The notes under the pieces are model-generated. The model saw only the letters and a list, made by a program, of their open reading frames with translations, ran no database searches and was not told where the DNA came from. DNA of 5,741 nt from Gammaproteobacteria bacterium (GTDB lineage: Bacteria; Pseudomonadota; Gammaproteobacteria; SZUA-152). Positions 1 to 5,741 of the stretch are shown here, in pieces. The translations under genes were made by a program, and so were the position numbers. Position 1 is the first letter of the stretch, and every line of letters starts with the position of its first letter. Where the stretch lies: positions 1 to 5,741 of the forward strand of contig JANTGX010000154.1 of assembly GCA_024762755.1 (NCBI GenBank), read 5' to 3'.

Positions 1-951
1 ACCCAGTCCCTGTTGTTCGAGATCATGCCCGACCACGCCCGCCAGCGCTTCGAGAACCGCGGCGGGGCCGACTTCGCCTACGAGATCCCCGGCGTCTCCC
101 GTTTTCGCGTCAACGCCTTCCGCCATCTCCAGGGCGTCGGCGCCGTGTTCCGCGCCGTACCCGGCCACGTCAGCGCCCTGGAGGAGCTGCGCCTGCCGCC
201 GGTGCTGAAGACCCTCAGCCACCAACGCAAGGGACTGATCCTGGTCACCGGGCCCACCGGTTCGGGCAAGTCCACCACACTGGCGGCGATGATCGACTAC
301 ATCAACCAGCAGCGCAAAGGCCACATCATCACCATCGAAGATCCCGTGGAACACCTGCACGAGAACAAGGGCTGCCTGATGAGCCAGCGCGAACTCGGCG
401 AACACACCGACAGCTTCGCCCACGCCCTGCGCTCCGCCCTGCGCGAAGACCCGGACGTCATCCTGGTCGGTGAGATGCGTGACCTGGAGACCATCAGCCT
501 GGCGGTAACCGCCGCCGAGATGGGCATCCTGATCCTCGCCACGCTGCACACCAACGGTGCCGCCGCGGCCATCGACCGCATCATCAATGTCTTCCCCCCG
601 GGCGAGGAACCCTATATCCGCACCATGCTCTCCACCTCCCTGGTGGGGGTGGTCTCGCAACAACTGGTGCGCAGCGCCGACCAGCGCGGGCGACTTGCAG
701 CGGTGGAGACTCTGATCAATAATGCGGCCACGGCGAATATCATTCGTGAAGGCAAGACCGAACAGCTCGAAAATGTCATCCAGGGTGGAGCCCTGCAGGG
801 CATGCAGAGCATCGACACGGCCCTGCGACGGCTCCTCGACGAGAAGCTGATCACGGGTGAAGAGGCCTATCGTAAGGCCCGCAACAAGGCGAACTTCGAG
901 CAATACAGGGAACACGATGAGCCAGCCACAGCCACCCCGCCAGCCCCCTAA
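1..951 (+). CDS. pilT: PilT-family type IV pilus retraction ATPase (5' partial)
   Basis: This is a hexameric secretion ATPase of the PilT/GspE superfamily. PilT sits at the cytoplasmic base of the type IV pilus and powers pilin disassembly, giving pilus retraction and twitching. The reading frame is open to the left edge, so the start is missing. Family alignment from memory puts the Walker A lysine near residue 136, and here it is residue 90 of the visible part, so roughly 45 residues are absent. Visible in order are the end of the PAS-like N-terminal domain (FAYEIPGVSRFRVNAF), Walker A GPTGSGKST (residues 84-92), the Asp box (IITIEDPVE), Walker B in REDPDVILVGEMRD, the His box (ATLHTN), and a C-terminal NIIREGKTEQL stretch resembling the PilT AIRNLIRE motif. 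The Walker B region (ALREDPDVILVGEMRD) fits PilT better than PilU. The 35-bp overlap with the next gene suggests translational coupling to an FHA protein. It could be a PilT paralog rather than the main PilT; family assignment is secure. Confidence 0.93.
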   Translation, partial: TQSLLFEIMPDHARQRFENRGGADFAYEIPGVSRFRVNAFRHLQGVGAVFRAVPGHVSALEELRLPPVLKTLSHQRKGLILVTGPTGSGKSTTLAAMIDYINQQRKGHIITIEDPVEHLHENKGCLMSQRELGEHTDSFAHALRSALREDPDVILVGEMRDLETISLAVTAAEMGILILATLHTNGAAAAIDRIINVFPPGEEPYIRTMLSTSLVGVVSQQLVRSADQRGRLAAVETLINNAATANIIREGKTEQLENVIQGGALQGMQSIDTALRRLLDEKLITGEEAYRKARNKANFEQYREHDEPATATPPAP

Positions 952-1711
952 GATCAGCCTGGTCAAGGACTCCACCCTGCCCGGCAGCCAAACGGAAGGG
1001 ACACCGTCCGTGAACGAGACACCGACAGCGCCCGTCGAGCGCAAGCTCATTCTCAGCCTGGAAGGCGAGATCATCCGCGAATACACGGTGGGGGAAAAGA
1101 GCATCAGCATCGGCCGCAAACACGGCAACGACGTGCAGCTCAACGACCTGACCATCAGCGGCCGCCATGCCCTGATCACCAGCATCCCCGACTACGTCTT
1201 CATCGAGGACCTGGGCTCCACCAACGGCACCCTGGTCAACGGCAATCACATCAAAAAGGTCGCACTGGAGCACGGCGACATCATCCAGATCGGCCACCAC
1301 CAGTTCACCTACCTGTGCGAGACCGAATCCAAGTACGAGCCCACCATGTTCGTCAAGGCGGAGTTCGACGAGACGCAGATGATCATCCCCGACTGGGACG
1401 AAGCCAGCCACGCCATCGTCAAGGGCCAGCCCCTGGGCGGCCTGCGCAGCATCGGTGGCAAGGTGTCCAAGCCGGTCATGGAACTGCGCAAGGCCTACAA
1501 CGCCATCGGTTTTCAGGGCAAGCGCATGGCCCTGGTCACACGCGGCACCAAGGGATACACCATCTCGGCGGTGACCAGCACGCGCAGCCGGCGTTCCATG
1601 GACATCCCCCTGCTCAACGGTGTTCCGCTGACCAACGAGCCCCATCCCCTGCAGGAAAACGACGTCATCAACATCGCCGGCTTCGAAGTCGAGTTCTACT
1701 TCATCCGCTGA
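917..1711 (+). CDS. FHA-domain protein with a degenerate second FHA-like domain (paralog 1)
   Basis: A 264-residue cytoplasmic phosphothreonine-reader protein with no signal peptide or membrane segment. It opens with a Pro/Thr-rich tail of about 40 residues (including NETPTAP). Then comes a full FHA domain (about 43-133) with the binding residues in place: IGRKHGND (R67), SGRHAL (S81, R83, H84) and DLGSTNGTLVNG (N103). A conserved linker follows (KYEPTMFVKAEFDETQ, ending in PDW, 139-160). The C-terminal part (about 187-264) keeps an FHA-like outline (LRKAYNAIGFQGK, LLNGVPL, NDVINIAGFEVEFYF) but lacks the SxRH and STNG motifs, so it probably does not bind phosphopeptides. I chose the ATG at 917 because AGGGAA lies just upstream (907-912). 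The in-frame GTG at 857 would add only residues encoded inside pilT. The gene overlaps pilT by 35 bp, so it is probably co-translated and may act on pilus retraction or its signalling; that role is inferred from context. Confidence 0.9.
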   Translation: MSQPQPPRQPPKISLVKDSTLPGSQTEGTPSVNETPTAPVERKLILSLEGEIIREYTVGEKSISIGRKHGNDVQLNDLTISGRHALITSIPDYVFIEDLGSTNGTLVNGNHIKKVALEHGDIIQIGHHQFTYLCETESKYEPTMFVKAEFDETQMIIPDWDEASHAIVKGQPLGGLRSIGGKVSKPVMELRKAYNAIGFQGKRMALVTRGTKGYTISAVTSTRSRRSMDIPLLNGVPLTNEPHPLQENDVINIAGFEVEFYFIR

Positions 1712-1748
1712 GCGATCGCCAAGGACGCGCATTGCCGCGCCAAATACG

Positions 1749-2414
1749 ATGAATGGAAAACTGATCCTCACGCTGGACGGTCAAATCGTCAGCGAGCACG
1801 GCCTCGACCAGGAATCTCTCAGCATCGGTCGGCGGCACGACAACGAGATCCAACTCAACGACCTCACCGTCAGTGGCCGCCATGCCCTGGTCACCCAGCA
1901 GGCCGGCAAGACCTTCGTCGAGGACCTGGGCAGTACCAACGGCACCCTGCTCAACGGCAACCACATCCAGAGCGCCCTGCTCAAGCACGGCGATGTCATC
2001 CAGGTGGGCCACCACCAATTCACCTTCCTCACCCAGGAACAGGCCAAGTACGAGCCCACCATGTTCGTGCGTGCCGAGCTGGACGAGACCCAGTTCGTGT
2101 TGCCGGATTGGGAATCGCGGGAAGAGTCCCTGGTGATGCATGCTCTGGGTGGCCTGCGCACCCTCAACGGGCCCCTGGCGCGGGCCGTCATGGAACTGCG
2201 CAAGCCTTTCAGCACCATCGGTTTTCAAGGCGAGAAGCTGGCCTTGATCCGGCGCGAACCGCAGGGTTATACCATCGCCAGTGTGCCGCAGGAAAAGGCC
2301 ACCACCGCGACCGCCCTGCTCAATGGCGAGCCCTTGGACGAGACCCCGCAAGCGCTGCATGCCGACGATATCATCACCATCGCCGGCTTCGAGGTGCAGT
2401 TCTTCCTCCTCTGA
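1749..2414 (+). CDS. FHA-domain protein with a degenerate second FHA-like domain (paralog 2)
   Basis: A 221-residue tandem paralog of the preceding gene. By hand count about 115 of roughly 220 aligned positions are identical. It lacks the Pro/Thr-rich N-terminal tail and starts almost directly at the first FHA strand (GKLILTLDG). The first FHA domain (about 3-94) is intact: SIGRRHDNE (R28), SGRHAL (S42, R44, H45), DLGSTNGTLLNG (N64). The linker KYEPTMFVRAELDETQ ending in PDW (100-121) is nearly unchanged. The C-terminal half (VMELRKPFSTIGFQGEK, ALLNGEPL, ITIAGFEVQFF) is again FHA-like without the phosphopeptide-contact motifs. The gene lies 37 bp after its paralog on the same strand, so it is probably in the same operon. 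The ATG at 1749 has no good ribosome site right before it; the AAGGA at 1721-1725 is too far away, so the start is the least certain part. The likely job is reading phospho-Thr signals on or near the pilus machinery, but no target can be named from the sequence. Confidence 0.88.
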   Translation: MNGKLILTLDGQIVSEHGLDQESLSIGRRHDNEIQLNDLTVSGRHALVTQQAGKTFVEDLGSTNGTLLNGNHIQSALLKHGDVIQVGHHQFTFLTQEQAKYEPTMFVRAELDETQFVLPDWESREESLVMHALGGLRTLNGPLARAVMELRKPFSTIGFQGEKLALIRREPQGYTIASVPQEKATTATALLNGEPLDETPQALHADDIITIAGFEVQFFLL

Positions 2415-2420
2415 GCAGGC

Positions 2421-2504
2421 CGAGGAGTCCGTCGGACTCGGGTCATCGTAGCGAGCATGGTGGGAAAGCGCAGTAGATCGTCCCCAAACCCGACAGACAC
2501 CTAG
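2421..2504. repeat. Short, diverged fold-back repeat (84 bp) related to the neighbouring element
   Basis: The left end (CGAGGAGTCCGTCGGACTC) matches the left end of the 168-bp element (CTAGGAGTCTGTCGG), and the right end (ACCCGACAGACACCTAG) matches its right end. The two ends pair with each other at about 16 of the outer 22 positions. The inner parts, such as CATCGTAGCGAG against AGTAGATCG, also correspond loosely. I read it as an older, internally deleted relative of the same repeat family. It shares the CTAG at 2501-2504 with the following element. It starts 6 bp after the FHA gene stop and holds no ORF. Confidence 0.7.
2425..2439. other. Small perfect stem-loop after the FHA operon
   Basis: GAGTCC, loop GTC, GGACTC: a 6-bp perfect stem with a 3-base loop, 10 bp past the stop codon of the second FHA gene. 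It is not followed by a run of T, so it is not a classical intrinsic terminator. It may still slow or protect the 3' end of the operon transcript. It lies inside the left arm of the 84-bp repeat, so it may simply be part of that element. Confidence 0.4.
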
Positions 2505-2668
2505 GAGTCTGTCGGATTTAGGCGATCGTCGCGAGGGAAAGCCATTTTGGATCAGATATTCCGATCGTTTGAGGCGAATAGCCGTAGCTATTCAACGAAA
2601 AGGATCGGAAGAGCTGGCCGAAATGGATTTTCCGCAGCAGATCAGTCCTAAATCCGACAGACTCCTAG
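2501..2668. mobile_element. 168-bp palindromic miniature element (MITE-like), CTAG-ended
   Basis: The outer 22 bp (2501-2522 and 2647-2668) are perfect reverse complements, beginning CTAGGAGTCTGTCGG. The symmetry continues inwards: GGAAAGCCATTTTGG (2536-2550) against CCGAAATGGATTTTCC (right arm), CCGATCGTTT against AAAAGGATCGG, and a central GAATAGC-CGTA-GCTATTC (2576-2593). The centre of the terminal repeats and that of the inner stem are the same point (between 2584 and 2585), so the whole unit is one imperfect fold-back. It has no transposase and no credible ORF. CTAG at both ends could be a 4-bp target duplication or part of the inverted repeat; a palindromic tetramer cannot distinguish these. 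Some IS5-family elements duplicate CTAG-like tetramers, so trans-mobilisation by such a transposase is possible but unproven. It sits between converging genes, and a transcript from either side would fold into a hairpin with arms of about 80 nt. Confidence 0.8.
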
Positions 2669-5187
2669 CGCATCCAACGGATCAGCGGCAGCTCCAGCGG
2701 CGTCTTCACCGCCGGATGATGCGGCACCAGGCGAGGCGTGTAGTCTCCGGCCGGGCGCTGTGCCGGCGTCTCGGCGGCATACAGATAGCTGTTCATGGCC
2801 CCGGCCAGACGCTCGATGCGCCGCATCACGATGCGCTCCGGGGCCTCCCCTTCGGCCTGTGGCTCCGCGTACAACTCCACCTGCACCATCTCCGGCGAGA
2901 GGTCGTCCAGATAGGCCTGCAGACGAAAACGGTAGAGCTCGCCATCGCGTGACAGGGTGAGATCACCGAAGCGCAGCTTGTCCCAGTGCTGACTCACGGC
3001 ACGCCGCCAGTCTTCGATCTCCGCCGCCAGGCGGCCGCCCTCTGCACTGCGCCGCCGATATTCCTCGGCCAGCGTCAGGTAGTACTGTTCGACGTATTCA
3101 CGCAACATGCGGTTGCTGGAGAAGCGCGGCGTCAGCTCCGCGCTGCTGGCCTGGATACGCGCCACCCACTCACGCGGGATACCATGCTCGTCGCGCCGAT
3201 AGAAACTCGGCACCACCTCCTCCTCCAACAACTGATAGAGGGCCTCGGCCTCGTGGGCATCCCATTCCGGCCCATGCTCCCGACCGTCGCCCAGGGCCCA
3301 ACCCACCGCCGGCGAATAGGCCTCGGCCCACCAACCGTCCAGCTCGGAGAGATTGATCCCACCGTTGACCAACACCTTCATGCCGCTGGTACCGCAGGCC
3401 TCCCAAGGGCGACGCGGGGTATTGATCCAGAGGTCGGCGCCCTGTACGAGCTGCTCGGCCACCAACATGTCGTAGTCACTGAGGAAGACCACCTTGTCCT
3501 GCAGGCCATAGTCCTCGATGAAACGATTCCAGGCATGCACCATGGCCTTGCCGATATTGTCTTGCGGATGCGCCTTGCCAGCGATCACCAACTGCACCGG
3601 GCGTTGGGCATCACGCAGCAGACGGGCCAGTCGTTCCGGATCGGTGAGCAGCAGATTGGGCCGTTTGTATTCGGCAAAGCGGCGGGCGAAACCCAGGGTC
3701 AAGGCATTGTGATCGAGCACCTTGTCGGCCGCCTCCACCTGTTCCGGGGGAGCACCGCTCTCCGCCCGCTGCTCGGCCAGCTTGCCGCGCACATAGTCCA
3801 CCAGTTGCTGGCGGCCCAAGGCGCGCAGATCCCAGAAGGCCTCGGCGGGCTGCTGGCGAATCGTCTCCTCGAGGGTCTCCAGTTCACCCAGCCAACGGTC
3901 CTTGCCACAGTGGCGGGTCCAGAAGGCATCCGCCGCGGTGGAATCCCACGAGGGCACGTGCACGCCGTTGGTCACATGCGACACCGGCACCTCGACGCGC
4001 GGCCAACGCGGAAACAGCGGCTGGAAGATGCGTCGGCTGACCTCGCCATGCAGCCGGCTGACACCGTTCACGGCGGCCGAGCCGTGGACCGCCAGCCAGG
4101 CCATGTTGAAGGGGCCGTCCGGCCCCTCGGGCGGTCGACCCAGGGCCATCAAGGCATCGCCATCGAGCCCCAGAGACTGATAGTGACCATCGAAATACTG
4201 CCGGATCAGGGCCGGAGAAAAACAGTCGAAGCCGGCCGCCACCGGGGTATGGGTGGTGAACAGATTGCCCGCCCGGGTGGCATTCAGGGCCACGCTGAAG
4301 TCGCAATGGTTCTCCCGCGCGAAGTCCGCCGCCCGTTCCAGCACGGCGAAGGCCGCATGCCCCTCGTTGAGGTGGCAGACCTCCGGGCGCTTGCCCAAGG
4401 CGTGCAGCACGCGCCAGCCGCCGATGCCCAGCACCATCTCCTGCTGCAGGCGCATCTCCCAGCCACCGCCGTAGAGTTCCCCGGTGATGCCACGGTCGGC
4501 CGGCAGGTTGAGGGGGTCGTTGCTGTCGAGCAGGTACAAATGCACCCGGCCCACGACCACCTGCCAGACCTGCAGGCGCAGCTCGCGTCCCGGCAGATGT
4601 ACGCTGACCCGCAACCACTCGCCCTGCGCATCACGCACCGGGGTCACCGGCAACTGGGCGGGATTGTTATAGGGGAAGAACTCCCGCTGGCTGCCGTCGG
4701 CCCCGAGAGCCTGGCGGAAATAGCCCTGCTGGTAGAGCAGCCCCACGCCGATGAGGGGCACGCCGAGATCGCTGGCGGTCTTCAGACAGTCACCGGCGAG
4801 GATGCCGAGACCACCGGAATAGATGGGCAGGGCCTCGCTGAGGCCGAACTCCATACTGAAATAGGCCACCTGCTGCAGCACCCCGTCGTGCTGCCGTTGA
4901 AACCAACCGGGCGTCGCCAGGACCGCCTTCAGATCGTGCAATTGCTGTTGGACCAAGGCGACGAAGGCCGCATCCTCGGCCAAGCGGGCCAAGCGACTCT
5001 CGGACACCGATTGCAGGATCAACCAGGGGTTGCGGGTGCGTTCCCACAGATCGCCGTCCAACTGCTGCCAGATGACATCGGAGACGTGACTCCAGGACCA
5101 GCGCATATCCAGCGCCAGATCCACCAGCCCCTCCAGGGCCGGGGGGATGTTGCTGAGTAGGAAACAGGATGCGGAATGTGTCGGCAT
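2665..5187 (-). CDS. glgP: Alpha-glucan (glycogen/maltodextrin) phosphorylase, GT35
   Basis: A complete 840-residue PLP-dependent phosphorylase. It removes terminal alpha-1,4-linked glucose from glycogen or maltodextrin with phosphate, giving glucose-1-phosphate in the cytoplasm. The N-terminal region (about 9-100, with LALDMRWSWSHVSDVIWQQLD) is the DUF3417-type segment typical of the 'alpha-glucan family phosphorylase' branch, not the E. coli GlgP/MalP branch. Conserved blocks follow: SGGLGILAGDCLKTASDLG (124-142), HLNEGHAAF (272-280), TTHTPVAAGFD (311-321), SHVTNGVHVPSW (403-414), FARRFAEYKRP (500-510), AGKAHPQDNIGKA (536-548). The cofactor site is EACGTSGMKVLVNGG, with K604 the expected PLP lysine. 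Length fits the branch. The start ATG at 5187 precedes the N-terminal domain by a few residues; the ribosome site is weak (GAGTGAG-like). The gene follows the permease gene by 33 bp on the same strand, suggesting one transcript. Its TAG stop lies within the terminal CTAG of the fold-back element, so the C-terminus LIRWMR ends exactly at the repeat boundary. Confidence 0.96.
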   Translation of the reverse strand: MPTHSASCFLLSNIPPALEGLVDLALDMRWSWSHVSDVIWQQLDGDLWERTRNPWLILQSVSESRLARLAEDAAFVALVQQQLHDLKAVLATPGWFQRQHDGVLQQVAYFSMEFGLSEALPIYSGGLGILAGDCLKTASDLGVPLIGVGLLYQQGYFRQALGADGSQREFFPYNNPAQLPVTPVRDAQGEWLRVSVHLPGRELRLQVWQVVVGRVHLYLLDSNDPLNLPADRGITGELYGGGWEMRLQQEMVLGIGGWRVLHALGKRPEVCHLNEGHAAFAVLERAADFARENHCDFSVALNATRAGNLFTTHTPVAAGFDCFSPALIRQYFDGHYQSLGLDGDALMALGRPPEGPDGPFNMAWLAVHGSAAVNGVSRLHGEVSRRIFQPLFPRWPRVEVPVSHVTNGVHVPSWDSTAADAFWTRHCGKDRWLGELETLEETIRQQPAEAFWDLRALGRQQLVDYVRGKLAEQRAESGAPPEQVEAADKVLDHNALTLGFARRFAEYKRPNLLLTDPERLARLLRDAQRPVQLVIAGKAHPQDNIGKAMVHAWNRFIEDYGLQDKVVFLSDYDMLVAEQLVQGADLWINTPRRPWEACGTSGMKVLVNGGINLSELDGWWAEAYSPAVGWALGDGREHGPEWDAHEAEALYQLLEEEVVPSFYRRDEHGIPREWVARIQASSAELTPRFSSNRMLREYVEQYYLTLAEEYRRRSAEGGRLAAEIEDWRRAVSQHWDKLRFGDLTLSRDGELYRFRLQAYLDDLSPEMVQVELYAEPQAEGEAPERIVMRRIERLAGAMNSYLYAAETPAQRPAGDYTPRLVPHHPAVKTPLELPLIRWMR

Positions 5188-5220
5188 GGGCGGAATCTCA
5201 CTCGTCGGGTGAAAGGGGGT

Positions 5221-5741
5221 TCAGGCCGTCCGGCGCCCACGGCGCAGGCGCTCCAGATGGCGTTCCAGCAGGTGGCGGTGGGTGACACCACGATAGACCA
5301 ACTCCACTACCAGGCAAGCGGCAAAGACCAGCCAGGTGGTCCAGAAGGTCGCCGGACTGCTGCGCCACAAATGCTGCATGAGAATGATGAAGATCCCGCC
5401 CACCGCGAGCAGGGAAAACAGTAGAAAGGGCCGATTGCCACCATATTCATCCACCAAGCGCAAATGCGCCATGATCACAAATAGGTAGATCATCATGAAC
5501 ACGGCACTGGTCATGGATGCGATGCCGTCGAGGTTGAGAAACAACGTGAAGGCCATGCTCAACCCCGCGGTGAGATACAACCCCTCGGGCGCACCGAACC
5601 ATGCCTTGCGCTCGAACACCTTGGGCAATTCACCGTCCCGCGCCAGAGCATAGGCGATGTTGGCACCCCCATACAATGTGGCGTTGAGCGCCGAGGCGAT
5701 GGAGAACAAGGCTCCCACGGAGACCAGGAGATACCCCGCCG
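5221..5741 (-). CDS. APC-superfamily permease, C-terminal part (5' partial)
   Basis: The reading frame is open through the right edge, so only about the last 173 residues of an inner-membrane transporter are visible. Hydrophobic segments end or lie at YLLVSVGALFSIASA, then GLYLTAGLSMAFTLFLNL, ASMTSAVFMMIYLFVIMAHL, FLLFSLLAVGGIFIILMQHL and FWTTWLVFAACLVVELVY: about five helices, matching the last part of a 12-helix APC transporter. The loop YGGANIAYALARDGELPKVFER is the characteristic APC cytoplasmic stretch (ARDG.LP..F). The protein ends in a basic, Arg-rich tail (LERHLERLRRGRRTA), expected on the cytoplasmic side. APC members usually import or exchange amino acids or amines with protons or other solutes, but the substrate cannot be told from this part. 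A GTG at 5718 would be an internal codon, not the start. It is likely co-transcribed with the downstream phosphorylase gene; no functional link is evident. Confidence 0.85.
   Translation of the reverse strand, partial: AGYLLVSVGALFSIASALNATLYGGANIAYALARDGELPKVFERKAWFGAPEGLYLTAGLSMAFTLFLNLDGIASMTSAVFMMIYLFVIMAHLRLVDEYGGNRPFLLFSLLAVGGIFIILMQHLWRSSPATFWTTWLVFAACLVVELVYRGVTHRHLLERHLERLRRGRRTA

Noticed and set aside
857..916. GTG start at 857 for the first FHA gene
   Set aside because: The added 20 residues lie wholly inside pilT and look like frame-shifted pilT sequence. The ATG at 917 has an AGGGAA ribosome site.
851..2360. Two minus-strand open frames (851-1771 and 1701-2360) whose products resemble each other
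   Set aside because: Their resemblance is a mirror of the duplicated FHA genes on the + strand. The products are low-complexity Asp/Val/Gly-rich sequences with no known domain.
2425..2668. Hairpins as classical rho-independent terminators
   Set aside because: None is followed by a T tract on either strand. The structure is better explained by fold-back repeats.
2569..2952. A 127-codon + strand frame running from the fold-back element into glgP
   Set aside because: It is made of one arm of the repeat plus glgP antisense, with no ribosome site and no recognisable product.
2986..5160. A 724-codon + strand open frame opposite glgP
   Set aside because: It is antisense to a clearly conserved phosphorylase, and its His/Gln/Gly/Arg-rich product has no recognisable domain. 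Long antisense frames are common in GC-rich genes with third-position GC bias.
1..5741. CRISPR arrays, tRNA or rRNA genes, riboswitches
   Set aside because: No regularly spaced direct repeats, cloverleaf-like or rRNA-like segments, or long structured leaders were seen. The only gene-free interval is the repeat region.

Overview
This window comes from a GC-rich bacterial chromosome. A proteobacterium, most likely a gammaproteobacterium, is suggested by a type IV pilus retraction ATPase of the PilT type and dense, short-spaced operons. No marker in the window allows a firmer placement.

The layout is two converging transcription units separated by about 250 bp of repeat DNA. On the + strand, positions 1-2414 hold the 3' part of a pilT-family ATPase gene (cut by the window edge), then two paralogous FHA-domain genes. 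The first FHA gene overlaps the end of pilT and the second follows after 37 bp. On the - strand, reading from the right edge, the 3' part of an APC-superfamily permease gene is followed 33 bp later by a complete alpha-glucan (glycogen/maltodextrin) phosphorylase gene of GT35 with an N-terminal DUF3417-type region.

The stretch between the two units (2415-2664) has no gene. Two abutting fold-back repeats fill almost all of it: an 84-bp diverged copy and a 168-bp copy. The larger copy is symmetric about its exact centre, with 22-bp perfect terminal inverted repeats ending in CTAG. It looks like a miniature, transposase-less mobile element. The CTAG at its right end contains the TAG stop codon of the phosphorylase gene.

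Functional reading: the + unit probably links pilus retraction or twitching to phospho-signalling. Each FHA protein has an intact phosphothreonine-binding FHA domain, a degenerate second FHA-like domain, and between them a conserved Thr-containing linker that could be the phosphorylation switch. This is inferred from sequence and context only. The - unit degrades storage glucan to glucose-1-phosphate. Its link to the permease is by position only.
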